DNA from: Desulfamplus sp.
GTDB taxonomy: Bacteria > Desulfobacterota > Desulfobacteria > Desulfobacterales > Desulfobacteraceae
DNA: 47,859 nt
Direction of reading: 5' to 3'
NCBI GenBank assembly: GCA_015232555.1
Contig: JADFZJ010000024.1
Coordinates: 1 to 47,859 of the forward strand
In this document: positions 35,052-42,165 of the stretch, piece after piece
Numbering within the stretch: the first letter of the stretch is position 1
Layout of the letters: the number at the start of each line of letters is the position of its first letter
The notes under the pieces: model-generated
What the model was told of the DNA's origin: nothing
Databases searched by the model: none
The model's input: only the letters and a program-made list of their open reading frames with translations
Translations under genes and position numbers: made by a program

Positions 35052-35990
35052 TTATATAAATTCTAACTCTTTCATCAACTTTAAAATTGCAACCTCTTTT
35101 GCCTTTGCCTCAACTTCAACTGTCATATCTCTATTTATAGATAACCAGAACTTTGGAAAATCATTAATATCAATGTAATCATGGTGCATTCTGATATCGT
35201 TTATTGGAATATTTTTTGTTATTATACCTTGATTTTGTGCTTTCCACCCGTTTTTAGGAGAAGAAAGATGAAACAAAGGCTCTCTATTCCATGTATCAAA
35301 ACACCGCTCAGTTGCCTGCTCAACTGTCAAACTGTCTCTTAAACATCTATGATGGTGAATATCATAGACAAATGGAATCTCCATATCTGAACAGAGCGGC
35401 AGCAGATCTTCTGGAGAGTAGCTTTTATCGTCATTTTCAATTGTTAAACGTCTTCGCACCCTATCCGAAAGCGTGTCAATGGTATTTCGCAGACGGTTTA
35501 AAGCAGATTCTTTATCTCCATAAACTCCGCCAGCATGAATATTTATCACATCACTATTTACCCATTCAGCCACCTCTGCCTGATATTCAAGGTCTGCAAT
35601 TGAACGGCTCACCACATCAGGATTTGGAGAGGATAAAATAATAAACTGGTCAGGATGAAATGTGGTTCTGATACCATGTCGTTTGCAAAATAGACCACAA
35701 TCTTTAAATATGCCTGCTATCTTTTCTCCTTCTGGCAAATCATAGATAGAGTAGCCGATATCATGATGGGTCTTTAACGGCAGAATTTGACTGTTAATTC
35801 TAAAACAGCCGATTTTATTTTGATAGCAGAAATCAAGAGCTTTTAATAAACTTTCAGCATTGTAAAGGCAAATTGCTGATAACCGTCTTTGCTGCTCCTC
35901 CAAAGAGAATTTTGACAGATATTTAACAGTTGTCCTTTTAAAATTTATAGGCTGCTCTTTAAATAGGCAGCAAAGACCAAATCTAATCAA
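35052..35990 (-). CDS. uvsE: UV-damage endonuclease UvsE/UVDE
   Basis: TIM-barrel DNA repair endonuclease that nicks 5' of UV photoproducts. It has the family opening IRFGLCCLFKEQPINFKRTT, then the metal-site segments TTFHPDQFIILSSPN, VINIHAGGVYGDK, RLTIENDDKSYSPEDL and VYDIHHHRC. 312 residues is normal. The start is TTG at 35990 with GGAT upstream; no in-frame ATG gives a complete N-terminus. It heads a minus-strand run purC-parB-like-SPL-like, separated from purC by about 150 bases. Confidence 0.94.
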   Translation of the reverse strand: MIRFGLCCLFKEQPINFKRTTVKYLSKFSLEEQQRRLSAICLYNAESLLKALDFCYQNKIGCFRINSQILPLKTHHDIGYSIYDLPEGEKIAGIFKDCGLFCKRHGIRTTFHPDQFIILSSPNPDVVSRSIADLEYQAEVAEWVNSDVINIHAGGVYGDKESALNRLRNTIDTLSDRVRRRLTIENDDKSYSPEDLLPLCSDMEIPFVYDIHHHRCLRDSLTVEQATERCFDTWNREPLFHLSSPKNGWKAQNQGIITKNIPINDIRMHHDYIDINDFPKFWLSINRDMTVEVEAKAKEVAILKLMKELEFI

Positions 35991-36066
35991 CTTGTTTATC
36001 CAAATTCATTATAATCAGTTATTTTTATAGCAATTTTAATTTGCATATTATGTATTATAGTTAATT

Positions 36067-36258
36067 TTATTTAACAGCGTCAAACTCATTATCTTTAAAT
36101 GGGCGTTCAGTATTTTTGTTTAAATCGTGCACAACAAAATCAGACCAGCCTTCCCGTGCTAAAGTCCGATGAGAACCCGTTTGCCGTTTTATGTGCCAAC
36201 CAATCTTAAATAAAGCGGCAAGTACTCGTTTTGCTTTTGAAGATGACCATTTACTCAT
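36067..36258 (-). CDS. HicA-type toxin with altered, shortened C-terminus
   Basis: 63 residues. The first 45 match HicA mRNA interferases of the SSSKAKRVLAALFKIGWHIKRQTGSHRTL type, including the catalytic histidine in GSHRT. Related HicA proteins then continue through a beta strand (about FVFAFHD) and a helix of the form IGPKMLARIAKKTGL. Here the sequence turns after FVVHD into an unrelated KNTERPFKDNEFDAVK and ends, so the last helix is lost. It starts inside the stop of the preceding hicB (ATGA overlap). It may be inactive. Confidence 0.7.
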   Translation of the reverse strand: MSKWSSSKAKRVLAALFKIGWHIKRQTGSHRTLAREGWSDFVVHDLNKNTERPFKDNEFDAVK

Positions 36259-36464
36259 GCTGCATCTGGTATTGATATATTGATATCAACAGGATTTAAT
36301 TCGCCATTTTCAAGCTGTTCAGCAAGAACTCTAAGAGCAAGAGCCTTAACTTTTGCCATAGCCTCATTTTGAGAACCTCCATAAGCAAGCACACCTGGAA
36401 GTTGGTCAATTTCTGCCAACCAGCGACCATCTTCTTCTTTTTCAGACTCTATGATTAAAATCAT
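36255..36464 (-). CDS. HicB-family antitoxin
   Basis: 69-residue HicB-like protein: IIESEKEEDGRWLAEIDQLPGVLAYGGSQNEAMAKVKALALRVLAE, the RNase-H-like HicB core with a characteristic LPGV turn. The acidic tail ends VDINISIPDAA. AAGGAA precedes the ATG. It overlaps the downstream HicA-like gene by four bases. It directly follows a fragment of the MmeI-like gene's 3' end. Confidence 0.85.
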   Translation of the reverse strand: MILIIESEKEEDGRWLAEIDQLPGVLAYGGSQNEAMAKVKALALRVLAEQLENGELNPVDINISIPDAA

Positions 36465-36506
36465 TTTTATATTCCTTCTTAAATTTAAGATTTGTTTTTC
36501 TGCTTC

Positions 36507-36596
36507 TTAACTTTTTTTAGAGTTCTCCAACGGCAGCTCATTCAAATATGTTTGATATAACTCAAACAGAAACGACACTCTTTCAGCTTCTGTTTT
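36507..36596 (-). pseudogene. 3'-end fragment of an MmeI-like gene (tail copy C)
   Basis: Read on the minus strand it encodes KTEAERVSFLFELYQTYLNE and then LPLENSKKS and a stop. This is the C-terminus of the intact MmeI-like protein (KTEAERVAFLFELYQKYVS), followed by a variable tail. It begins two bases past the stop codon of hicA and is followed by another hicB. It is closer to tail copy B (four mismatches over about 70 bases by eye) than to the intact gene. Confidence 0.85.
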
Positions 36597-36597
36597 A

Positions 36598-36783
36598 TCA
36601 AGGTTTTTGAATATCCAAATCTTTGCAAATCTTTTTTACCATTAACTGTTTAATTTCACTATGCCTTGGAACAGCGGTCATGCTTCCGAGCTCAATATTT
36701 TTCCATATAGAATGGCGTGAACCTTCACGCAATAACTCACATCCATTTCTTAAAAGATGCTGTATTAATTCATTTCTTTTCAT
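36598..36783 (-). CDS. hicA: HicA toxin (mRNA interferase)
   Basis: 61-residue complete HicA: ELIQHLLRNGCELLREGSRH with the catalytic histidine in GSRHSIW, then the strand TAVPRHSEI and the terminal helix KKICKDLDI. Expected to cleave or block mRNA as a double-stranded-RNA-binding-fold toxin. It overlaps the upstream hicB by four bases (ATGA), the reverse (antitoxin-first) order. Its stop is directly followed by tail copy C. Confidence 0.88.
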   Translation of the reverse strand: MKRNELIQHLLRNGCELLREGSRHSIWKNIELGSMTAVPRHSEIKQLMVKKICKDLDIQKP

Positions 36784-36992
36784 ACTACCAACAATAATTC
36801 TTCAAAATTATCTTTTATTTCGCTTCTCATTTGTTGCCTACGAAGATCAATAATATCTTTAACCGCTTCTTTCAGGCTAATTATTAACTCATCTTTTGTT
36901 CTTTCCTGAGCATTAGCTCCTGGCACTTCTTCAATCCAACCGAGCCACCAATCATCATCTTTTGTTATAATAGCTGTATATTCGGTATTCAT
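36780..36992 (-). CDS. hicB: HicB-family antitoxin
   Basis: 70-residue protein with the HicB core DDDWWLGWIEEVPGANAQERTKDELIISLKEAVKDIIDLR. It is encoded directly upstream of hicA with a four-base overlap. Its ribosome site AAGGAG lies inside what were codons of vapC, in a duplicated vapB/vapC junction fragment. Confidence 0.87.
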   Translation of the reverse strand: MNTEYTAIITKDDDWWLGWIEEVPGANAQERTKDELIISLKEAVKDIIDLRRQQMRSEIKDNFEELLLVV

Positions 36993-36998
36993 AATATT

Positions 36999-37113
36999 CT
37001 CCTTTTGATAAATATATAATGATGTTACTGTCCATTAGAATTTTACCACTCATTGCGTATTTCTCTCTCCCAAGATAATGGGTCAATGTTTTTAAATGGT
37101 TTTACCTCTTTAT
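36999..37113 (-). pseudogene. Duplicated vapB/vapC junction fragment
   Basis: 115 bases match 37933-38047 with a single mismatch (T at 37035, G at 37969). On the minus strand they encode the end of VapB (KPFKNIDPLSWEREIRNEW, stop) and the first 19 residues of VapC (MSGKILMDSNIIIYLSKGE). The vapC frame then runs out of phase into hicB. The near identity implies a recent duplication with a 934-base offset. Confidence 0.93.
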
Positions 37114-37133
37114 TTTGAGAGATGGATCGTTTT

Positions 37134-37436
37134 TCAAGATAGTTTATGCTGGCGTTTCACATTCTCAAGCATTTCTACAGTGGCAGCCCATTCAACAAAA
37201 TCCATTGAATCTGCTAACATGCCTTTTTCATATTTTTGATAGAAATCATCTGATTTTAAAACATACTGCTTTTCAAATTCAGATATATCATTTATCAGGC
37301 GGGCTTTGAGTTCAGATACACGCTCAAATTCACGAGCCAGCAATTTATTTATGGTTATCTCAATTACAGAATCGACAACTGAATTGTTGATAGCAACATA
37401 CTCTTCAAGGCATTTTATCTTTTCAAGTGTTGTCAT
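37134..37436 (-). CDS. Small antitoxin-like protein with FYxKYExGxLxDxMDFxEW motif, orphan
   Basis: 100-residue helical protein. The C-terminal motif FYQKYEKGMLADSMDFVEWA is one I recall from small proteins encoded beside TumE-type (DUF6516) toxins, where they are thought to act as antitoxins. Here no such toxin gene follows; instead the gene runs into the truncated vapB/vapC junction. AAAAGGA precedes the ATG. It directly follows tail copy B. The family link is from memory of the motif and is moderate. Confidence 0.65.
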   Translation of the reverse strand: MTTLEKIKCLEEYVAINNSVVDSVIEITINKLLAREFERVSELKARLINDISEFEKQYVLKSDDFYQKYEKGMLADSMDFVEWAATVEMLENVKRQHKLS

Positions 37437-37455
37437 AATTCTTTATCCTTTTGTA

Positions 37456-37603
37456 TTATGGATTTATTAATTTTGTTAGATTTTTTGATTTAGATTCCTC
37501 CAACGGCAGCTCATTCAAATATGTTTGATATAACCCAACCAAAAACGTCACTCTTTCAGCTTCTGTTTTAAAGTTTGTCTTACCGTAAGCAGCATCAGCC
37601 TCT
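37456..37603 (-). pseudogene. 3'-end fragment of an MmeI-like gene (tail copy B)
   Basis: On the minus strand it encodes ADAAYGKTNFKTEAERVTFL followed by VGLYQTYLNELPLEES and a short tail ending in a stop. It matches the C-terminus of the intact MmeI-like protein (YGKTNFKTEAERVAFLFELY). It overlaps the last codons of vapC, whose stop TGA lies inside the fragment. The antitoxin-like gene starts 17 bases past its stop. Confidence 0.87.
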
Positions 37604-37987
37604 CTGATTAATCACAAAAGGGTTTAACACATTCAGAGAATCATCAATATTATTAAAATCATTTATATTTCTTGTCATTAAATCACATTTTCTTACCATT
37701 GCAGTTGCTGCAATAATAGCATCAGGAAGTTTGATTTTCTTATGTTGTCTGATTTCAACAACTTTATCTGCTATCTGTTTATCAATATAAATCACTTTAA
37801 AAACCGCCAAAATCTGTTGGATGAATTTTTTCTCATTTAACGTTTCAAATTGAAAACCCAACGTCTCCATATATGTAATTACTGAGATAAAATACTTTTT
37901 TTTATCATCAAATAACTTATCTATGTTAAGCTCTCCTTTTGATAAATATATAATGATGTTACTGTCCAGTAGAATTTTACCACTCAT
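37595..37987 (-). CDS. vapC: VapC-type PIN-domain toxin
   Basis: 130-residue PIN ribonuclease. Acidic active-site residues appear in LLDSNIIIYL, ITYMETLGF and KLPDAIIAATA, with TRNINDF completing the fold. The upstream frame extends to 38020, but the ATG at 37987 starts the PIN fold properly. It overlaps vapB by 11 bases. Its natural end near VLNPF is followed by VINQRG, which comes from fusion into the MmeI-like tail copy B. Confidence 0.88.
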   Translation of the reverse strand: MSGKILLDSNIIIYLSKGELNIDKLFDDKKKYFISVITYMETLGFQFETLNEKKFIQQILAVFKVIYIDKQIADKVVEIRQHKKIKLPDAIIAATAMVRKCDLMTRNINDFNNIDDSLNVLNPFVINQRG

Positions 37988-38228
37988 TGCGTATTTCTCT
38001 CTCCCAAGATAATGGGTCAATGTTTTTAAATGGTTTTACCTCTTTATATTTTTCAAACACATCTGCAAGATTTTGTTTAAGTGAGTTTTTTTTGCTGATT
38101 TTAGGAATTATGATATCCGTATCTGATATAATAATTTCTACCTGCTTCCCTTTAAATTGTTGAACTGTATTAAAAGGTATAATAATCCCATCAGGTGTTA
38201 CAGTCTGTTTTATTCTAATAGCGTTCAT
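37977..38228 (-). CDS. vapB: VapB-type antitoxin
   Basis: 83 residues: an N-terminal beta-rich segment (IRIKQTVTPDGIIIPFNTVQQFKGKQVEIIIS) of the AbrB-like/DUF104-like kind that would dimerise and bind DNA, and a C-terminal toxin-binding tail (FKNIDPLSWEREIRNEW). The ATG at 38228 with AAGGAG seven bases upstream is chosen over longer starts inside the preceding gene. It starts 11 bases after the stop of the MmeI-like gene, so the TA pair is probably co-transcribed with the restriction enzyme gene. Confidence 0.83.
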   Translation of the reverse strand: MNAIRIKQTVTPDGIIIPFNTVQQFKGKQVEIIISDTDIIIPKISKKNSLKQNLADVFEKYKEVKPFKNIDPLSWEREIRNEW

Positions 38229-38239
38229 GGTTACGCTCC

Positions 38240-40996
38240 TTATTGATTTTTTGTTGATGATTTCTTGGTGCTTTTTGTTTTCTCTGGCAAACAACTCACA
38301 TACTTTTGATATAACTCAAACAAAAACGCCACTCTTTCGGCTTCAGTTTTAAAATTGGTCTTACCGTAAGCCGTGTCAACCGCTTTATCAAGTTTCTGGT
38401 GAGCTTTTAGAAGTATCGGAGGCATGGTGAGCGGGTCGTAAAGGTCAGCAAGCGATGAGTCAGGAAATTGAGCACGAGCATCAAGAACCTCTTGAGCTGC
38501 GGTTTCAATTGCCTGTTTCTGTTTTTCGGTGGGATTTTGAGGCCACAGGAAATTGTTGTAAACTATGCCCGCTGAATAGCGATAATCGCTTTTCAAACGC
38601 CCGCAAACAGTTCGCATCCAAGCATTGTGCATTAATGAAGTCAAAACTCCAAAATCATAAAAAGTGGCTTCTGGGATTTGAAAATTGGCATTGCCACAAA
38701 TAACATCAGAATCAAAGTATCCAACAGGAATATAAGTCCTGTTTTCAGATGTATGACAAGGAACCAACAAATAATTAGTCTTTGCTTGCCTTATTTCTGC
38801 AAATAGCGTGGGCATTAAGGCTAATTCACGAGTTGCTAACTTTGAACTGCCGATTCTCATATTGCGAACTTTTTCTATCCGTTTCATTACATACGGCATT
38901 TGTTGTAATTTTTGAGGAGGACAATCTACTAACCACAAGCAATATCTTGGAACGTTGTGGAGAAATTCTTCTGCGTTGAGAAAAGGTCTTATGTATTCTT
39001 CAGCTACTGGCTCGTGTTGTAAAATCTCTTTCTTTTCTGAATCAGATAACAGCAAATTACTACCGTCAACGGGTTTACTCCCATACCGCATCGGCAAGAC
39101 TTCACAAATTGGATGACGACGGTTTTGAAGGATAAAGGTTGGTGCATCAACCAAATATGGATTGATATTTTTAACCTGAACCTGATGCGGTTCGCCTTTT
39201 ATATCTTCGTATTCAAAAAGCCATTTTGGTGAAACTTCCTCAGCAGCAAAGCCAACAATCACACAGTGAACAGCCGCTTTGCCGCGTGCCTCACTGTTCC
39301 ATGCAAACGTGCGGTGAGCAAAAAATATTTTAATGCCTTGTGCCAACATCCAACTCCACAGCACGCCTACCTGTTCGCCTTGTGTGATTGAATTTGTTGA
39401 GACAAACGCACAACGGATTGGTGTTGTCTGAATAATCCGTGCCGCCTTCACATACCACCCAGCCACAAAATCAAGAACACCTGCACCATCCAAGCCTGAT
39501 AAAACTCCTTCAAGGTCTGCTTTTTGGTTTTTATTCTGATATGCGTATCCCACAAACGGAGGATTACCCATGATGTAGCTTAACTTTTCTGCTGGAATAA
39601 CCTCATTCCAGTCAATTTGAAGAGCATTACCACAGACAATAGTACTGCTGGAAATGAGCGGAATACGTGCAAAATAAAGCCCAAACTCTTCTGAAACCAT
39701 CTGATTCATCTGGTGATCTATAAGCCACAACGCAACCTGAGCAATTTGGGCTGGAAACTCCTCAATCTCAATGCCGTAAAACTGGTCAACATTCAGCTTG
39801 ATTAAAGATTGAATGTTAAGATCGAGAGTCTGCTGTTTATCGCCTTTCAAGGCTCTTAAAATATCAAGCTCTAAAAGTCTTAATTCTCGATATGTGATAA
39901 CAAGGAAATTTCCGCAACCACAGGCAGGGTCAAGAAAGGTTAAGCTGCGTAATTTGTTGTGAAAATCAATGAGCCGATTTTTGTTGTTTTTAATCTTTTC
40001 AAACTCTTCTCGTAAAGCATCAAGAAATAGAGGCTTTATGAGTTTTAAAATATTGTTTTCACTTGTGTAGTGTGCACCAAGGTTGCGTCTTGCGGTCTTG
40101 TCCATAATTGACTGAAACAGTGACCCGAAAATAGCAGGTGAAATTCTACTCCAGTCAAGTGCACAGCAATCAAGAAGATTCTGACGCATGGTATTGTCAA
40201 AACTTGCAGTTGGCAGCATCTCTTCAAAAAGTTTGCCGTTGATGTATGGAAATGCTGCAAGCTGTTCATCAAGATTTTTGAACCTTTTTTGTTCAGGTGT
40301 ATTGAGTATTTGAAATATTGTGTTGATATGGTGGGCAAGGTCAGAACCATCTTGACTGGTTCGCTCTTCAATGTAATCTTGAAACTGCTGCCGTTCAAAG
40401 ATGCCTGTATCTTCGGCAAACATGCAGAACAGAAGCCTCACCAAATACAGCTCAAGCTCGTGTCCTTCATAACCGACCTCTCGCATCAGGTCATGGAGTT
40501 TACCCATAAGTTCGGCAGCATGGATATTTACAGGGTCCTGCTCCTGAATTTTGTGGGTCTGATAACCAGCGACAAATCCAAACAATTTTACGTTTTTATG
40601 TAAATCTTGTAATTCAAATTCGTGGATATCGTTATTTTCCAAATCGTAAAGGCGTAGACGAACAAAATCAGATACTAAAATGTATTTAGGCAGATCCCGT
40701 TCTGCAATACCCGGAAAATAGTCAAGTGCCTGAGTGTAAGCCTTATCAAGATTTTTTCCGCGTGATTTGTGTTCAACTAAAAGCACGCCTTTCCAGAATA
40801 GATCGATAAATCCTTGTTTGCTGCCAAGTTTTTTTACAGGCTCTTCAAACGATGCAATGCGTCTGCGGCTGATTCCAAAGATATGAAAAAATCCGTCCCA
40901 GAAAGATTTTGCCTCTGCATCTTCGGAAGCTTCATCAGCCCACTCTTTTGAAAATGCAAAGGCACGGTTTTTGATTTCGTTCCAGCTTATTGGCAT
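38240..40996 (-). CDS. MmeI-like type IIL restriction-modification enzyme (single polypeptide)
   Basis: 918 residues, the length of MmeI. The N-terminus has a PD-ExK nuclease: D65 in FIDLFWKG and E75-x-K77 in LLVEHKS. A helical connector follows. The adenine methylase has motif I FLDPACGCGNFL (354-365) and motif IV NPPFVGY (478-484). The target recognition region follows (about 620-820), and a C-terminal helical part ends KTEAERVAFLFELYQKY plus a Lys/Ser/Thr-rich tail. One protein should both methylate one strand and cut at a distance. No separate specificity subunit is needed. Its 3' end is repeated twice downstream among toxin-antitoxin genes. Confidence 0.93.
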   Translation of the reverse strand: MPISWNEIKNRAFAFSKEWADEASEDAEAKSFWDGFFHIFGISRRRIASFEEPVKKLGSKQGFIDLFWKGVLLVEHKSRGKNLDKAYTQALDYFPGIAERDLPKYILVSDFVRLRLYDLENNDIHEFELQDLHKNVKLFGFVAGYQTHKIQEQDPVNIHAAELMGKLHDLMREVGYEGHELELYLVRLLFCMFAEDTGIFERQQFQDYIEERTSQDGSDLAHHINTIFQILNTPEQKRFKNLDEQLAAFPYINGKLFEEMLPTASFDNTMRQNLLDCCALDWSRISPAIFGSLFQSIMDKTARRNLGAHYTSENNILKLIKPLFLDALREEFEKIKNNKNRLIDFHNKLRSLTFLDPACGCGNFLVITYRELRLLELDILRALKGDKQQTLDLNIQSLIKLNVDQFYGIEIEEFPAQIAQVALWLIDHQMNQMVSEEFGLYFARIPLISSSTIVCGNALQIDWNEVIPAEKLSYIMGNPPFVGYAYQNKNQKADLEGVLSGLDGAGVLDFVAGWYVKAARIIQTTPIRCAFVSTNSITQGEQVGVLWSWMLAQGIKIFFAHRTFAWNSEARGKAAVHCVIVGFAAEEVSPKWLFEYEDIKGEPHQVQVKNINPYLVDAPTFILQNRRHPICEVLPMRYGSKPVDGSNLLLSDSEKKEILQHEPVAEEYIRPFLNAEEFLHNVPRYCLWLVDCPPQKLQQMPYVMKRIEKVRNMRIGSSKLATRELALMPTLFAEIRQAKTNYLLVPCHTSENRTYIPVGYFDSDVICGNANFQIPEATFYDFGVLTSLMHNAWMRTVCGRLKSDYRYSAGIVYNNFLWPQNPTEKQKQAIETAAQEVLDARAQFPDSSLADLYDPLTMPPILLKAHQKLDKAVDTAYGKTNFKTEAERVAFLFELYQKYVSCLPEKTKSTKKSSTKNQ

Positions 40997-41104
40997 TTTG
41001 ATTATTCTGCCTTTTTTGAATAGATAGAGAGTGATGGAAGGGAGGGGAGTTGAAGTTCCCCTCTCATTTTAGAAGATAGTTTGGGCGGGAAGATGCAAGT
41101 TTTT

Positions 41105-42130
41105 CTAAAGCAGATTCTCCATATACCACCTTGCAGCCTCATCTAACCCGTCATTTACTGAAAATAGCGGCTTATAATCCAAAAGTGTTGACGCATTTGA
41201 GATATCAGCTAAAGAGTGACGCACATCACCGGGTCTAAAATCTCGATATTGAGGCTCAACATTGATTAGTTCAGGGTATTGCACAGCTACACGCTCACGA
41301 ATCATGGTAAAAAGCTGGTTAAGGGAAGTTCTCTCTCCAAAGGCAACATTATAAACCCGATTTACTGCACTCTTATCTTGAGCCACTGCTGCCAAAATAT
41401 TTGCCTGAACGCAGTTGTCAATATAGCAAAAATCACGGCTGGTCTCGCCGTCTCCGTTGATATATACAGGCTCACCTTTTATGAGCGATGCAAACCAGAG
41501 AGGAATTACTGCTGCATAGGCACCGTGCGGGTCTTGTCGTCTGCCAAATACATTAAAATAGCGAAGTCCGACACTCTCTACATTATATGTTCGGGCAAAC
41601 ACATCAGCGTAAAGCTCATTTACATATTTTGTGACAGCATAGGGGGAAAGTGGACGACCTATTTTGTCCTCAACTTTGGGCAGATCAGGATGATCTCCGT
41701 AAGTTGAACTTGATGCAGCATAGACAAACCGTTTGACTTTAGCATCACGGGCAGCGATGAGCATGTTGAGGTGACCTGTGATGTTGTTGGCGTGGGTGTT
41801 GAGCGGGTCTGCAACTGAACGGGGAACAGAGCCAAGGGCAGCCTGATGAAGAACATAGTCTTTACCTTCACACACAGCCGCACACGTTTCAGTATCCCTG
41901 ATATCGCCTTTTATAAAGATAAAATTTTTCCACTGTTCAGGTGTAACAGCCTCTCGAACCTGGTCTAAATTATGCTGAAAACCTGTGGAAAAATTATCAA
42001 GTCCTGTTACCTTTTGGTTAAGGTTAAGCAGGTATTCTACAAGGTTGGATCCTATAAAACCAGCCGCACCAGTTACAAGCCAGTGTGCAGGGTATTTTGA
42101 TATCTCTTTACAAATATAGTTGTAACTCAT
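41105..42130 (-). CDS. wbpP: UDP-N-acetylglucosamine C4-epimerase WbpP-type
   Basis: Short-chain (extended) NAD-dependent epimerase. [15 protein letters not shown] is the NAD loop, and [10 protein letters not shown] with [16 protein letters not shown] provides the catalytic S/T-Y-K set. The chain follows Pseudomonas WbpP closely ([49 protein letters not shown]), and the preferred start (ATG 42130, GGGAGG upstream) gives 341 residues, the WbpP length. It would convert UDP-GlcNAc to UDP-GalNAc or act on the uronic acids. It lies 35 bases after wbpO. Confidence 0.93.
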   Translation of the reverse strand: MSYNYICKEISKYPAHWLVTGAAGFIGSNLVEYLLNLNQKVTGLDNFSTGFQHNLDQVREAVTPEQWKNFIFIKGDIRDTETCAAVCEGKDYVLHQAALGSVPRSVADPLNTHANNITGHLNMLIAARDAKVKRFVYAASSSTYGDHPDLPKVEDKIGRPLSPYAVTKYVNELYADVFARTYNVESVGLRYFNVFGRRQDPHGAYAAVIPLWFASLIKGEPVYINGDGETSRDFCYIDNCVQANILAAVAQDKSAVNRVYNVAFGERTSLNQLFTMIRERVAVQYPELINVEPQYRDFRPGDVRHSLADISNASTLLDYKPLFSVNDGLDEAARWYMENLL

Positions 42131-42165
42131 TATTATAAAAACCTCCCAAATCAAAGATTAAATCT

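Noticed and set aside
36067-38380. Prophage, transposon or integron explanation of the TA array
   Set aside because: No integrase, transposase or terminal inverted repeats were seen in or beside the region; the only repeats are gene-derived fragments.
36507-38380. CRISPR array from the three repeated segments
   Set aside because: Repeats are long, coding, unevenly spaced and only three in number; the spacers are genes.
41279-41707. Plus-strand open frame of 142 codons opposite wbpP
   Set aside because: Antisense shadow of wbpP with no recognisable features.
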